A stretch of 64,000 nt of DNA from Bacteroidia bacterium (GTDB lineage Bacteria > Bacteroidota > Bacteroidia > Cytophagales > Flammeovirgaceae), in NCBI GenBank assembly GCA_030425505.1, contig JAUIAB010000006.1:1-64000 (forward strand), in the 5' to 3' direction. Under the pieces are notes generated by a model. It saw only the letters and a list, made by a program, of their open reading frames with translations. It was not told where the DNA came from and did not search any database. Shown piece after piece: positions 1-9,382 of the stretch. Positions within the stretch are counted from its first letter, which is position 1. Every line of letters starts with the position of its first letter. The position numbers were made by a program, and so were the translations under genes.

Positions 1-114
1 ACCAATTTTATTACTAATCTTATCTCTGGACTAATCGCTTATTCCTTTTTCCCTAAAAAGCCTGCTATCAAGTACAAAACTAACCTTTCCAATCAATTAG
101 CTTTACTTTTATAA
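1..114 (+). pseudogene. IS982-family transposase, C-terminal end (cut by window edge)
   Basis: Frame 1 is open from the first base to a TAA at 112-114 and gives 37 residues that include NLISGLIAYSFFPKKPAIK. The pattern N-L-(I/V)-x-G-L-I-A-Y followed by KKP is, from memory of the family, the typical C-terminus of IS982-type DDE transposases in Bacteroidota. Only the tail is inside the window, so it cannot be told whether the whole transposase gene is intact. It lies on the plus strand, convergent with metK. Family assignment rests on a short stretch but the match is distinctive. Confidence 0.65.
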
Positions 115-180
115 TCGAACTCAGGTTTATAATAAGTGAATGAGAAGCTATAAAAAATAATACTGAATTAAACCTTATAA

Positions 181-232
181 CTTAGAGATACTCAGGAGTA
201 ATACAAGTCTTTTACCTCTGAGTATCTCTAAG
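181..232. repeat. Inverted repeat / hairpin of IS-end-like sequence
   Basis: Two perfect 15-nt arms (181-195 and 218-232, beginning cttagagatactcag) are separated by 22 nt. The right part, tacctctgagtatctct at 214-230, differs at only two positions from the right end of the MITE-like element at 741-757 of the 61-kb block (61741-61757). It follows the IS982-type transposase stop by about 100 bp, so it probably marks the right end of that insertion sequence. A role as transcription terminator is also possible, but there is no following T-run. Confidence 0.5.
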
Positions 233-312
233 CTATGTTTCAAAGCTTATTCTTTACCGTGTTAAACTCTTAAAAAATCAAAAGCTTTCTTTTAGCTATT
301 ATTACGCTCTAA

Positions 313-333
313 ACTATAGAAGTTTACTATAGT
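313..333. terminator. Possible weak hairpin downstream of metK
   Basis: Arms actatag (313-319) and ctatagt (327-333) can form a 7-bp stem with a 7-nt loop, about 40 bp beyond the metK stop on the minus strand. The stem is AT-rich and no clear U-tract follows, so the terminator role is only a guess. The remainder of 233-373 shows nothing else that can be supported. Confidence 0.2.
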
Positions 334-373
334 ATGTTAGTGTTACCTTCAAAGCCCCAGACATCAATAAGTC

Positions 374-1657
374 TCAAGAAACCATTTCATGAACACCCTG
401 TAATTTAAAAGCATCCTTAATCTTTTCCACATAATTAATCTTTTCCCAGGTAAACGTTTCAACCTCCTTTTCAACACCACCACCATTATTTTTGAAATGA
501 AGAGTTTTCTTTTCTGATGCTCTACCCATGTGTCCATAAGAGGCAGTATCCAAATAAATTGGAGATTTGAGCTGCAATCTATCAATAATAGCTGCTGGTC
601 TCATATCAAAAATCTCATTAATCACTTTAGCAACTTCACCATCAGATAAGTTAGTGTTTGAGTTACCAAAAGTGTTTACATATAACCCCACGGGCTTCTC
701 AACACCAATAGCGTAGGATACTTGTACTAGAATCTCTTTAGCTAACCCCGCAGCGACCAAATTTTTGGCGATATGTCTTGTAGCATAAGCAGCAGAACGA
801 TCTACCTTAGAAGGGTCTTTACCTGAAAAAGCACCTCCTCCATGGGCACCCTTACCTCCGTAAGTGTCTACGATAATCTTTCTGCCAGTTAATCCAGTAT
901 CTCCATGAGGCCCTCCTACAACAAATTTACCTGTAGGGTTAATCAAAAACTTAGTCTCATTAGAAAGTAAAGACCTGTTTTTCTCCGAAAACCCATCAAA
1001 AACCTTTGGAATAAGCTTCTTTTTTATATCCTCTTCAATCTTTTTCAGTACAATAGTATCATCACTGTGAAATTCATCATGTTGCGTAGATAAAACGATA
1101 GTATCTATCCTCAATGGATTATTATCATCATCATACTCTATAGTAACCTGGGCTTTTGCATCGGGTCTTAAATAAGTTATCTCCTTACTTTCTTTTCTAA
1201 TCTCTGCAAGAGTTTTTAGGAGAGAGTGAGATATTTGAAGAGGAAGAGGCATATAAGACTCCGTCTCATTAGTTGCATAGCCAAACATCATTCCTTGATC
1301 TCCAGCACCTTGCTCTTTAAATAAACCAGTGCCTTCCTCTACACCTTGACTTATGTCTGGTGACTGCTCGTGAATCGCTGAAATAATCCCACAAGAATTA
1401 CCATCAAACTGATATTCTGATTTTGTATATCCAATATCATTAATTACTTCTCTTGCGATCTTTTGAACATCTATGTAAGAGTTCGTCTTGACTTCGCCAC
1501 TCAAAACAACAAGCCCTGTAGTTACTAGTGTTTCACAGGCAACTTTAGCATTAGGATCAAAAGCTAAAAAGTTATCCAACAAGGCGTCAGAAATTTGATC
1601 CGCAATTTTGTCAGGATGTCCTTCTGAGACAGATTCAGATGTAAATAAATAAGCCAT
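374..1657 (-). CDS. metK: S-adenosylmethionine synthetase
   Basis: Methionine adenosyltransferase makes S-adenosylmethionine from methionine and ATP in the cytoplasm. The 427-aa product has the usual three-domain layout: SEGHPDK with the active-site His near residue 14, the ATP-binding [12 protein letters not shown] at 117-128, and the glycine-rich GGGAFSGKD near 273-281. The length is slightly above the common 380-400 aa. It is divergent from the PiT-like permease with 130 bp between them. No SAM-responsive riboswitch could be recognised upstream. Identification is secure. Confidence 0.97.
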   Translation of the reverse strand: MAYLFTSESVSEGHPDKIADQISDALLDNFLAFDPNAKVACETLVTTGLVVLSGEVKTNSYIDVQKIAREVINDIGYTKSEYQFDGNSCGIISAIHEQSPDISQGVEEGTGLFKEQGAGDQGMMFGYATNETESYMPLPLQISHSLLKTLAEIRKESKEITYLRPDAKAQVTIEYDDDNNPLRIDTIVLSTQHDEFHSDDTIVLKKIEEDIKKKLIPKVFDGFSEKNRSLLSNETKFLINPTGKFVVGGPHGDTGLTGRKIIVDTYGGKGAHGGGAFSGKDPSKVDRSAAYATRHIAKNLVAAGLAKEILVQVSYAIGVEKPVGLYVNTFGNSNTNLSDGEVAKVINEIFDMRPAAIIDRLQLKSPIYLDTASYGHMGRASEKKTLHFKNNGGGVEKEVETFTWEKINYVEKIKDAFKLQGVHEMVS

Positions 1658-1787
1658 CTTCGAAGTTAATAAATGATCAATGTATAAAGAACAATTTGTG
1701 AATAGTAAAAAATAAATCTCATTTAGCTAAAATAAATCGAAATCAAAAAATATCTTCACAATCAAATTCAAAAATTGATTAGCTACA

Positions 1788-2735
1788 ATGGATGTAGTCT
1801 TTATGGTTTTAGGGTTTTTACTAGCAGCATATTCCGTAGTTGGTAATGATGTTATTCAAACCCTGGGGACTTTTTTAAGCTCCAATAAGGATAAAAAGTG
1901 GTGGGTGCTTTGGTTGTATACAGGAACAATTCTTTCAGCTGTACTTGTTTATGGATGGTATTCATACAATGGAGATGTCTCATATGGTAGGTTGAACAAA
2001 GTAGGGGAGTTGCCTCAGCCATTCGAGTGGTGGTATGTGCTTCCTCCACTAGTCTTAATGTTGATAACAAGAGTTGGCATTCCAGTTAGTACTACCTTTT
2101 TAATAATAAGTGTCTTTAAAATAAAGCTGATTGAAAGTATGCTAATAAAATCAGCTATGGGATATTTGGTAGCTTTTATTGGAGCAATCGTTATATACTT
2201 TTTAATTAGTAAAGCAATAGAAAAGAAGTTTTTAAATAAACCCGCCTTAGAGTCAAATAAAAACCTCTGGACAGTATTTCAGTGGCTATCTACAGGTTTT
2301 CTATGGAGCATGTGGCTTATTCAAGACCTGTCAAACATCTATGTTTATTTACCAAGAAACTTAAGCTATGTTGGTCTTTTATTAAGCTTAGTAGTGATAC
2401 TTGGTTTGCAGGCGTACATATTTTATAACAAAGGAGGTAAAATACAGAAAATTGTAAATGAAAAAACAAATACACACGACATACGATCAGCTACAATAAT
2501 AGACTTTATATATGGGCTTATACTTTTCTTTTTTAAAGAACTAAGTAGCATACCTATGAGTACAACCTGGGTATTTATAGGACTATTAGCTGGACGTGAA
2601 TTAGCATTAAACCAGGCTTTGAAGATAAAATCTTTGCAAAGTGTTGTCAAAATGACAGTAAAAGACTTGGGAAAAGTTACTCTCGGACTTGTGGTAAGCG
2701 TAGGGCTAGTGTTTTTAATAAGGTTACTTCAATAA
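1788..2735 (+). CDS. PiT-family (phosphate permease-like) membrane protein
   Basis: This is a multi-pass inner-membrane protein of 315 aa. Two segments resemble the repeated signature of PiT inorganic phosphate/sulfate permeases: GNDVIQTLGTFLSS near residue 19 and RVGIPVSTTFLIISVFK near 95, with a second-half echo, SSIPMSTTWVFIGLLAGREL, near 254. PiT proteins move phosphate (sometimes sulfate) with a cation. This one is shorter than classic PiT proteins, lacks the large central loop, and carries a YGRLNKVGELP periplasmic-type segment, so the substrate is uncertain. The gene stands 45-50 bp before htrA in the same direction and may be cotranscribed with it. Confidence 0.7.
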   Translation: MDVVFMVLGFLLAAYSVVGNDVIQTLGTFLSSNKDKKWWVLWLYTGTILSAVLVYGWYSYNGDVSYGRLNKVGELPQPFEWWYVLPPLVLMLITRVGIPVSTTFLIISVFKIKLIESMLIKSAMGYLVAFIGAIVIYFLISKAIEKKFLNKPALESNKNLWTVFQWLSTGFLWSMWLIQDLSNIYVYLPRNLSYVGLLLSLVVILGLQAYIFYNKGGKIQKIVNEKTNTHDIRSATIIDFIYGLILFFFKELSSIPMSTTWVFIGLLAGRELALNQALKIKSLQSVVKMTVKDLGKVTLGLVVSVGLVFLIRLLQ

Positions 2736-2785
2736 GGCACAATGATTGATAAAAAGGCTATTAGTTAAAAAAGTCTTTTTTGAAA

Positions 2786-4249
2786 ATGGTGAAACAATCA
2801 AATATTCTTAAAACACTTCTGTTTTCTTTAGTAGGAATAATATCTGGCTTTTTGGGAGCGAGTATGTATAGTTACTTTAATAGTACTAAACCAAACTATA
2901 TTTCCCAACCAAAACAAAATTCTCAGGAGTCCTACTACAATGTTTCAAACAAAAATGTAGTTAAAAGTAGCCGTAGTGCATTAGAAAAAATTGACTTTAC
3001 AATTGCTTCATCAAAAAGTACTAACTCAGTAGTATACGTTAGAACTTACGCAGAAACCCAGTACCAAAGGTACTCTTGGATGGACATGTTCTTTAGAGGA
3101 AGAGCATCAGATCAGGTAGCTGTAGGTTCTGGATCAGGAGTAATATTCTCAGAAGATGGATACATAGTAACCAATAACCATGTAATAGAAGATGCTGATA
3201 AAATAGAAGTAGTATACAACAAGAAGTCATTTCCAGCACAAATAATAGGGATAGATCCCTCTACCGATTTAGCACTTTTAAAAATAGATGCCAGTAACCT
3301 TCCGTTTATAAAAGTAGCTAGCTCAAAAGAACTACAAGTAGGGGAGTGGGTACTTGCAGTAGGAAACCCTTTCAATCTAAACTCGACAGTAACCGCAGGT
3401 ATCGTAAGTGCAAAAGGAAGGCGCATTAACATATTAGAAGATATATTTCCAATAGAATCTTTTATTCAAACAGATGCAGCGATTAATCCTGGTAATAGTG
3501 GAGGAGCTCTAGTGAATATCAACGGAGATCTAATAGGAATCAACACTGCTATACTATCAAAAACAGGATCCTATGCTGGTTATGGTTTTGCAGTTCCTTC
3601 CGATATAGTAGTAAAAGTAATTCACGACCTTAAAAACTATGGAGAAGTGCAGAAAGCATTCCTTGGAGTAGACATAGTAGATATTGATGAAAACCTATCT
3701 TCCAAACTTGGTTTAAAAGACTTGGAAGGAGTAGTCATCACATTTATAGAGAAGGATGGAGCAGCTGAAAAAAATGATATAGAGAAGGGAGATGTAATAA
3801 CCTCAATTAATGATGCAAAAATCAAAGGTAAGGCAGATTATGATGAGCAAATGAGCTTTTATAGTCCTGGAGATAAAATCCAAGTTACAATTAAAAGAGA
3901 CAACAAAATATTTGTAAAAAGCCTGACCCTTACGAACATAGAGGGAACGACAGGAATCATAAAAAGAGAAGTATTTAATGCCTCTAGTTTGGGTGCTATA
4001 TTAGAGGCAGTGCCAAAAGTAGAGAGAGCCAGGCTGGGAATAGAAGCAGGTATAAGAATAAAAGATATAAATAGGGGCTTAATAAGTCGGATGGGACTAG
4101 ACGAAGGAGATATTATTGAGTCAATTAATAACTACAGTATATCCAGTCCGGAAGAGTTTTCTGAAATTCTTGAAAAAATAAGAGGAAGGGTTGTTTTAAA
4201 AGTTATTGACAAAAACAACGTTAGAAGATATTACTCCTATTATTTCTAA
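2786..4249 (+). CDS. htrA: HtrA/Do-family periplasmic serine protease
   Basis: This is an envelope quality-control protease and chaperone of the DegP/DegQ type. An N-terminal membrane anchor or uncleaved signal (residues about 8-30) is followed by a trypsin-like domain with the triad visible as NNHV (His about 132), STDLALLK (Asp about 161) and NPGNSGG (Ser about 238). Two PDZ domains cover roughly 285-380 and 400-487; the second is degenerate. The ATG at 2786 was chosen; an in-frame TTG lies two codons upstream at 2780. The 3' end overlaps the convergent pseudouridine synthase gene by 4 nt. It is likely tied to envelope stress, but no operator is visible. Confidence 0.93.
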   Translation: MVKQSNILKTLLFSLVGIISGFLGASMYSYFNSTKPNYISQPKQNSQESYYNVSNKNVVKSSRSALEKIDFTIASSKSTNSVVYVRTYAETQYQRYSWMDMFFRGRASDQVAVGSGSGVIFSEDGYIVTNNHVIEDADKIEVVYNKKSFPAQIIGIDPSTDLALLKIDASNLPFIKVASSKELQVGEWVLAVGNPFNLNSTVTAGIVSAKGRRINILEDIFPIESFIQTDAAINPGNSGGALVNINGDLIGINTAILSKTGSYAGYGFAVPSDIVVKVIHDLKNYGEVQKAFLGVDIVDIDENLSSKLGLKDLEGVVITFIEKDGAAEKNDIEKGDVITSINDAKIKGKADYDEQMSFYSPGDKIQVTIKRDNKIFVKSLTLTNIEGTTGIIKREVFNASSLGAILEAVPKVERARLGIEAGIRIKDINRGLISRMGLDEGDIIESINNYSISSPEEFSEILEKIRGRVVLKVIDKNNVRRYYSYYF

Positions 4250-4959
4250 TACTTAAGCAACTGACTTTCTAAAGCTTTAATATCCTTGGGGTAAGGTGCT
4301 TCATAGCTTACCCTGCTTCCTTTTACAGACAAAAAAGAAATTTTAAAGGAATGCAAAGCCACTCTATTGATCAGAGGCTTTTCATCTGTATTCTTTTTTA
4401 GATTAAACCCCTTTTTTAAACTTGACAAATAAAGAGCATTACCTCCGTAATCAAGGTCATTAATAATAGGAGCATTTAAAAAAGATAAATGAGCTCTAAT
4501 TTGGTGAAGTCGACCTGTTAAAAGCTGACATTCTACTAGTGTGTTTTTTTTATAGAACTTTAAGCTATTAAAGACTGTAACTGCTTTTTTTCCCTTTGTA
4601 AAATTAATTACAGCAAGTCCTTTATTAGTAGTTGCTAAAGGCTTAGATAAAGTTAGATTAGAAAAAGAATGAATACCATCCGTGAAAGCATGATAAAACT
4701 TTTCAACACTTCTATTTTCAAACTGTTTGCCTAAGTTAGACATAGCTTCAGTATTTTTTGCAATAACTAAAATTCCAGAAGTTTCTTTATCCAGTCTGTG
4801 GCATAATGTAGCTTTTTTGAAATAACTTCTTGCCAAGTCCAAAACACAAGCTTCAGGAGAGTTTCTAACCTCTAAGGAAGCTAAATAAGGCGGCTTGTTA
4901 ATAACTATATAATCTTTATCCTCAAAGAGGATTAGACTTTCAAAATCAATCTTTTTCAA
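4246..4959 (-). CDS. RluA-family RNA pseudouridine synthase
   Basis: The enzyme isomerises specific uridines in rRNA or tRNA to pseudouridine. The 237-aa protein has the family motif HRLDKETSG at 54-62 with the catalytic Asp at 57, followed by the GRLHQIRAHL motif near 150 and PIINDLDYGG near 164. It starts directly with the catalytic domain and has no S4 RNA-binding domain, which resembles the short RluA/TruC branch rather than RluC/RluD. The exact target base cannot be deduced. Its start overlaps the end of the upstream histidine kinase gene by 14 nt, so the two are translationally linked. Confidence 0.88.
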   Translation of the reverse strand: MKKIDFESLILFEDKDYIVINKPPYLASLEVRNSPEACVLDLARSYFKKATLCHRLDKETSGILVIAKNTEAMSNLGKQFENRSVEKFYHAFTDGIHSFSNLTLSKPLATTNKGLAVINFTKGKKAVTVFNSLKFYKKNTLVECQLLTGRLHQIRAHLSFLNAPIINDLDYGGNALYLSSLKKGFNLKKNTDEKPLINRVALHSFKISFLSVKGSRVSYEAPYPKDIKALESQLLKY

Positions 4960-6010
4960 AACTAGTTGCTATATCTCTTTTTAATTCAAAGGAAAACTTA
5001 GTGCCTTTCTCTACATTACTTTCTACAAAAATTTTACTATCATGATTTTCAATAATTTCTTTTACAATTGCTAAACCAAGTCCCGAACCTCCCTGTTTTT
5101 TTGATCTGCTTTTCTCTACCCTATAAAATCGGTCAAAAACTCTATCAATATCTCCAGGAGGAATACCCAAACCGTTATCTTCTACAACCACAGTAATAGT
5201 TTCTTTATTAATAACAAAATAAACCTTAACCCAACCATTTTCATGGTTGTATTTTATAGAATTAGTTACAAGATTAATCAAAACCTGATTAATCTTATTA
5301 TAATCGGCAAAGACCATAAAATCTGGTTCTGCTTCCTTGCTGTCTTCATAAATTAACTGAACATCTCGCTTGGCAGCTCTATCTTCCAGCTGATCTAAAA
5401 CATCCTTTGCTAAAATGCTAATATTAAATGATTCAAAATTCATTTGTATTGCACCAGTTTCCATCTGAGAAAGAGTTAAAAGATCTTGTACAAGAGCATT
5501 TAAACCGTTCAGACTTTTGGCAGCTTTTTTCAAAAACTTTTTTCTAACCTTAGGGTCATCAATTGCACCATCCAAAAGAGTAAGAATATAACCTTCCGCC
5601 GCAAAAATGGGAGTTTTTAACTCATGAGAAATATCAGCTAAAAACTCTTTTCTATAACTTTCCAATTCTTTCAACTTTAAAATTTCTTTCTCTTTTCTTT
5701 GAGTATATCCAATAAGCTTAGCGTTAATATCTCTGATTGGTTTAAGAGTAAGAGTATTTTTCCTCAGCGGTACGCTTTGTGTTTCATCATTTCTTATTTT
5801 GTCAAGAGCTAGCTTCAAATTTGCAACCCCTCTAAAAACTAAAAACTCTATAGAAATATAGATAAGCAAAAAAGAAGTAGAAAAAGAAATAAAACCTGAA
5901 ACAATTAGTCCTTTAGTAGATAACTCTTTGAGTAAGGCTAAAAAAGTAATAGTTGCTATTGAGACAAGAATTGCAATTAAAAGAGCAACTCCTCTTGAGT
6001 TAATATACAT
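4946..6010 (-). CDS. Membrane sensor histidine kinase (PhoR-like)
   Basis: This two-component sensor has two N-terminal membrane helices (about 7-27 and 34-58) with only a very short loop between them, so it may sense the membrane or an internal signal. HisKA follows with the phospho-acceptor in ISHELKTP (His 129), and then a HATPase domain with N box near 230, VVVEDNGLGIPP near 270 and GGSGLGLAIVKE near 308. No receiver or response-regulator gene is adjacent, so the partner lies elsewhere. It is upstream of and overlaps the RluA-type synthase gene, an unusual operon partner. Confidence 0.9.
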   Translation of the reverse strand: MYINSRGVALLIAILVSIATITFLALLKELSTKGLIVSGFISFSTSFLLIYISIEFLVFRGVANLKLALDKIRNDETQSVPLRKNTLTLKPIRDINAKLIGYTQRKEKEILKLKELESYRKEFLADISHELKTPIFAAEGYILTLLDGAIDDPKVRKKFLKKAAKSLNGLNALVQDLLTLSQMETGAIQMNFESFNISILAKDVLDQLEDRAAKRDVQLIYEDSKEAEPDFMVFADYNKINQVLINLVTNSIKYNHENGWVKVYFVINKETITVVVEDNGLGIPPGDIDRVFDRFYRVEKSRSKKQGGSGLGLAIVKEIIENHDSKIFVESNVEKGTKFSFELKRDIATSFEKD

Positions 6011-6146
6011 TTTAAATAAAACTTAAGTAGAAAGTTGACTAGTTCTCAGTTATTTTTGTAAAAAAACAAAAAAAAATCTGCGTTTTCCTAAAAATAGTCG
6101 TCTATAGATATAAGGGATGGTCTATTTAAATAGATAATACGGGTTA

Positions 6147-6719
6147 ATGCTAGGTTTTGTTCAAACATTGCAGAGCGAGGAGATACATATTAATCGAATC
6201 GTAGAAGGTTGTAAAAAGGGAGATCCCAAATCCCAAGAACAACTTTATAGGCATTTTTATGCCAAATCCCTGAAAATTAGTTTTAGGTACGCTAAAAATG
6301 AAGAAGACGCTGTAGAAATATTAAACGATGCATTTCTTAAAGTGTTTTCCAATATAGAAGCAGTAAATAAAATATCTTCCATTTGGTCTTGGATAAGATC
6401 CATTGTTATTCATACAGCCATTGACAGATACAAAAAAGTTAATGCAAAAATGGAAATGGTTCCTTTAGAAAAAGTAGATAATGAGGAGTCCGATATAGAA
6501 GCGCTTAAAAGGCTAGAAAGCGAAGAAATTCTCAAGCTTGTGCAGTCACTTCCAGCAACGCAGAGGTTGGTGTTTAACCTTTATGTTGTTGAAGGGTACT
6601 CGCATAAAGAAATAGCAAATAAGCTTAAGATTACAGATGGTAGCTCAAGGAGCTATTTATCAGAAGCAAATGGAAAGCTAAGGCAAATGATTATGAAGAA
6701 AAGTAAGGTCAGTTATTAG
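6147..6719 (+). CDS. ECF-type RNA polymerase sigma factor
   Basis: This 190-aa sigma-70 family protein belongs to the extracytoplasmic-function group. Region 2 lies at about 25-90 (EQLYRHFYAKSLKISFRY, then DAFLKVF and the WSWIRSIVIHTAIDRYKK helix), a short acidic linker follows, and region 4 has the helix-turn-helix HKEIANKLKITDGSSRSYL at about 153-171. The downstream gene begins 11 bp after the stop and encodes a one-pass membrane protein, the usual arrangement for an ECF sigma factor and its regulator. A TATTTTTG at 6051-6058 could be a -7 box, but a well-spaced -33 element is lacking. Confidence 0.92.
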   Translation: MLGFVQTLQSEEIHINRIVEGCKKGDPKSQEQLYRHFYAKSLKISFRYAKNEEDAVEILNDAFLKVFSNIEAVNKISSIWSWIRSIVIHTAIDRYKKVNAKMEMVPLEKVDNEESDIEALKRLESEEILKLVQSLPATQRLVFNLYVVEGYSHKEIANKLKITDGSSRSYLSEANGKLRQMIMKKSKVSY

Positions 6720-6730
6720 ACAAAAGAAAA

Positions 6731-8350
6731 ATGAGCGATCAAGAGTTTTATAAAATAATAAAGAAAGGATTAGATGGCGTTGAGCCCAGCTATAATCCTG
6801 ATCATTGGATAATGATGCAGGAAAAGCTTAATCCTTCTTTTTATCAGGATTTGAATAACCGTTTAAAGAACTTTTCTAGGCCATTAGTTACGCTTTTGGC
6901 TAGTATAGCAATTATAGGAACAGGAGCATTATACATTTATTTAAATAAATCTATTGATAATGTCAAAAAGTTATCTAGTGCATTGGTTACAAATAAGAAT
7001 GTAGAGTTTGATACAGAAAATAGACTAAACTCTAGTAAAGATTTAGAAAATGTAAAAAGTTTAGAAGAAGAAAGCCAAAACATAATATCTGAAGAAGAAT
7101 TAACATTGGGTTTTGAATATGTAACAGATAAAGTTTTTGATGAAATACTGGAAAGCTCTGAGTACGAAGAGCTTCCACTATATCTTACATTAGATAAAGA
7201 GCCAGAATCTGTAGAGATACCACTATCTTATGGAAGAGCCACTTTTAATTCCCAGTTTTTACCAGAATTAGATATTGAAAATATTGAAGAAATTGTCCTT
7301 GTATACTCCAAACATCCAGAAGAGATAAACTTTGATAAGCTAAATCAAAGAAGGCTGGACTATCTGTATAAATTTTACCCTGCTTTAAAAGATAAAAACA
7401 TAAAGATTCGTTTTGTTTCTCAAACAAATGCTACAACAAAAGAAAAGGCAGAGGAGTTATTCCATGGCTTTGTAATTCATTATAAGCAAAGCAAAGATAT
7501 TTATGGTTTAGGAAGCCTGGAGGAAGGTTTAGTGAGCGATCAAATTTTGCCATTAGCATTATCAAAAATACAATTTGACCCGATAGCAAACCCTCTTCGA
7601 TCAAAAATTATAAACGAGATAAAGTCGTACATATTAAACAGCAATACCTGGGAGGACTCTACGACATACAAAGCGTTAGAAGTAAATAAAATGAACTGGA
7701 AATCATCTGTAGTAGTATTTGATTGGACTTCGAGTATGTTTATGCATGGTGCTCAGGCAACAAGGTGGATAATTGACAATAAAGATAATCACAAAATCAA
7801 ACAATTTATCTTCTTCAATGATTGTGACCCTAATGGAATACCAATTAAAGAAAGTGAACTTTCAGGTGGGATGTATGAAGTATCAACAGATAACGTAGAA
7901 AAAATATTAACTACAATGGTTGATGCTGCTATAAAAGGAGTAAACAATAAGGACTATGATGAAAATGACTTTGAGGCAGTTAAATTTGCCGTTGAGCAAT
8001 ACCCTGATGTAGAGGAAGTTATATTAGTAGCAGACAATAAAAGTGCAGTTAGAGACAAATACCTAATAGAGAATATAAATAAGCCGATAAGAGTAATCCT
8101 TTGTGGAATTACATATACAAAAGATGGAGCAACAACAACAGAAAAATACTTGCCAATACAAAATGACTATGTCAAGTTAGTAAGCAAAACTGGCGGTTCT
8201 ATCCACATAATTGAAAATGATGCAATTGATCTAACCAAAGGGATAGATGGAGCAATGTTAAATATTAGTGGAAAAGTGTATCAGTACAGAAAAGGAAGGT
8301 GGAGAAAAGTGAGAAAATCGCTATGGGAGAAAGAGGAAGGCACTGAATAA
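6731..8350 (+). CDS. Putative anti-sigma membrane protein with VWA-like domain
   Basis: I do not recognise a named family for the whole 539-aa protein. The first 50 residues contain PSYNPDHWIMMQEKL, similar to the cytoplasmic start found in many Bacteroidota anti-sigma-like proteins. One membrane helix follows at about 52-72, then a long acidic region. The C-terminal part from about residue 320 looks like a von Willebrand A-type fold, with a MIDAS-like VVVFDWTSSM (Asp 331) and later EEVILVADN. No signal peptidase site is seen. It follows the ECF sigma gene by 11 bp, so the inference is that it holds or releases the sigma factor in response to an envelope signal; this is untested. Confidence 0.6.
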   Translation: MSDQEFYKIIKKGLDGVEPSYNPDHWIMMQEKLNPSFYQDLNNRLKNFSRPLVTLLASIAIIGTGALYIYLNKSIDNVKKLSSALVTNKNVEFDTENRLNSSKDLENVKSLEEESQNIISEEELTLGFEYVTDKVFDEILESSEYEELPLYLTLDKEPESVEIPLSYGRATFNSQFLPELDIENIEEIVLVYSKHPEEINFDKLNQRRLDYLYKFYPALKDKNIKIRFVSQTNATTKEKAEELFHGFVIHYKQSKDIYGLGSLEEGLVSDQILPLALSKIQFDPIANPLRSKIINEIKSYILNSNTWEDSTTYKALEVNKMNWKSSVVVFDWTSSMFMHGAQATRWIIDNKDNHKIKQFIFFNDCDPNGIPIKESELSGGMYEVSTDNVEKILTTMVDAAIKGVNNKDYDENDFEAVKFAVEQYPDVEEVILVADNKSAVRDKYLIENINKPIRVILCGITYTKDGATTTEKYLPIQNDYVKLVSKTGGSIHIIENDAIDLTKGIDGAMLNISGKVYQYRKGRWRKVRKSLWEKEEGTE

Positions 8351-8389
8351 AAAGTAGGTTAGTATATTTAGTTTATAAATTTTTTGTAA

Positions 8390-9109
8390 TTGAAATTAGA
8401 TATTCTTGTTTTTGCAGCTCATCCTGATGATGCAGAGCTAAGCTGCAGTGGAACAATACTAGCTCATATAGAAAAAGGACTTAAAGTAGGAATTATTGAT
8501 CTGACAGAAGGCGAACTAGGAACTAGGGGAAGTGCTGAACAAAGAAAAAAAGAAACAAAAAAAGCTTCTAAGCTACTTCAAATAACAGTAAGAGAAAACC
8601 TTGGTTTTAGAGATGGCTTTTTTGTAAATGACGAAAAACATCAATTGGATATAATTCGGAAAATACGAAAATATAAGCCTAAAATAGTTTTAGCTAATGC
8701 AGTAGATGATAGACACCCTGACCACTCAAGAGCATCCTTACTAGTAAAGGAGGCTTGTTTTCTAAGTGGTTTAAAAAAAATTGAGGTTGAAGAAGAAGGT
8801 AAAAAACTAGAGCACTGGAGACCCCAAAACCTTCTTTATTACATCCAAAGTAAGTATATAAACCCAAGTTTTGTTATTGATATAAGTAAGTATTGGGATC
8901 AAAAAATTGAGGTAATAAAGGCTTATGAATCACAGTTTTATAACCCTAAAAGCTTACAGAAAGAACAAACATTTATTTCTACACCTCAGTTTTTAAACTT
9001 TTTGGAAGCTAGAGCTAGAGAGTTAGGGCAATTGTGTGAAGTTGAATATGCAGAAGGGTTTGTAACAGATAGGTATTTTATGCTTGATAGTTTAAATAGC
9101 CTTATGTAA
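8390..9109 (+). CDS. bshB1: Bacillithiol biosynthesis deacetylase BshB1
   Basis: This is a zinc-dependent GlcNAc-malate deacetylase of the LmbE/PIG-L family, the second step in making the low-molecular-weight thiol bacillithiol. The zinc motif AHPDDAE appears at about residues 10-16 and the partner motif DDRHPDHSRA near 107-116. The 239-aa length fits BshB1. The start is TTG at 8390: it gives the usual MKLDIL beginning, and the next in-frame start would remove the metal site. bshA and bshC are not in the window. Confidence in the subfamily is good; other LmbE deacetylases are the alternative. Confidence 0.88.
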   Translation: MKLDILVFAAHPDDAELSCSGTILAHIEKGLKVGIIDLTEGELGTRGSAEQRKKETKKASKLLQITVRENLGFRDGFFVNDEKHQLDIIRKIRKYKPKIVLANAVDDRHPDHSRASLLVKEACFLSGLKKIEVEEEGKKLEHWRPQNLLYYIQSKYINPSFVIDISKYWDQKIEVIKAYESQFYNPKSLQKEQTFISTPQFLNFLEARARELGQLCEVEYAEGFVTDRYFMLDSLNSLM

Positions 9110-9154
9110 AACTTTTACACATACAAAAATGTTTATCAATTAAACTTCATAGTA

Positions 9155-9382
9155 ATGAAAAATAGAAGATTCCTTTACCTATTTGAGCAAAAAGCTTTTG
9201 GTGTTTGTGAAAAAATTGGAGAAAAACTGGGAATTTCTTCTAACATTATTAGACTCTACTTTATCTATACTACCTTTCTCACATTCGGTTCTCCAATATT
9301 CTTTTATCTGGTTTTAGCATTTTGGATGAATGTGAAAAAGTATCTGCGACTAGGGTCTTTCAAAAGAAGGCTAACCCTTTAA
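9155..9382 (+). CDS. PspC-domain small membrane protein
   Basis: This 75-aa protein has the PspC fold pattern: a short amphipathic start (FGVCEKIGEKLGISSNIIRLYF, given here as one motif near residues 16-37 in part) followed by one or two membrane helices (about 38-58). PspC proteins sense or stabilise the membrane under stress. It is shorter than the E. coli protein and has no other phage-shock gene beside it. The 3' end overlaps the convergent glycosyltransferase gene by 12 nt. Confidence 0.75.
   Translation: MKNRRFLYLFEQKAFGVCEKIGEKLGISSNIIRLYFIYTTFLTFGSPIFFYLVLAFWMNVKKYLRLGSFKRRLTL

Noticed and set aside
364-585. 73-codon minus-strand frame within and beyond metK
   Set aside because: Overlaps the metK coding sequence in another frame and shows no protein-like pattern.
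1658-1787. Possible SAM riboswitch upstream of metK
   Set aside because: No SAM-I or SAM-II type conserved core was seen in the AT-rich 130 bp.
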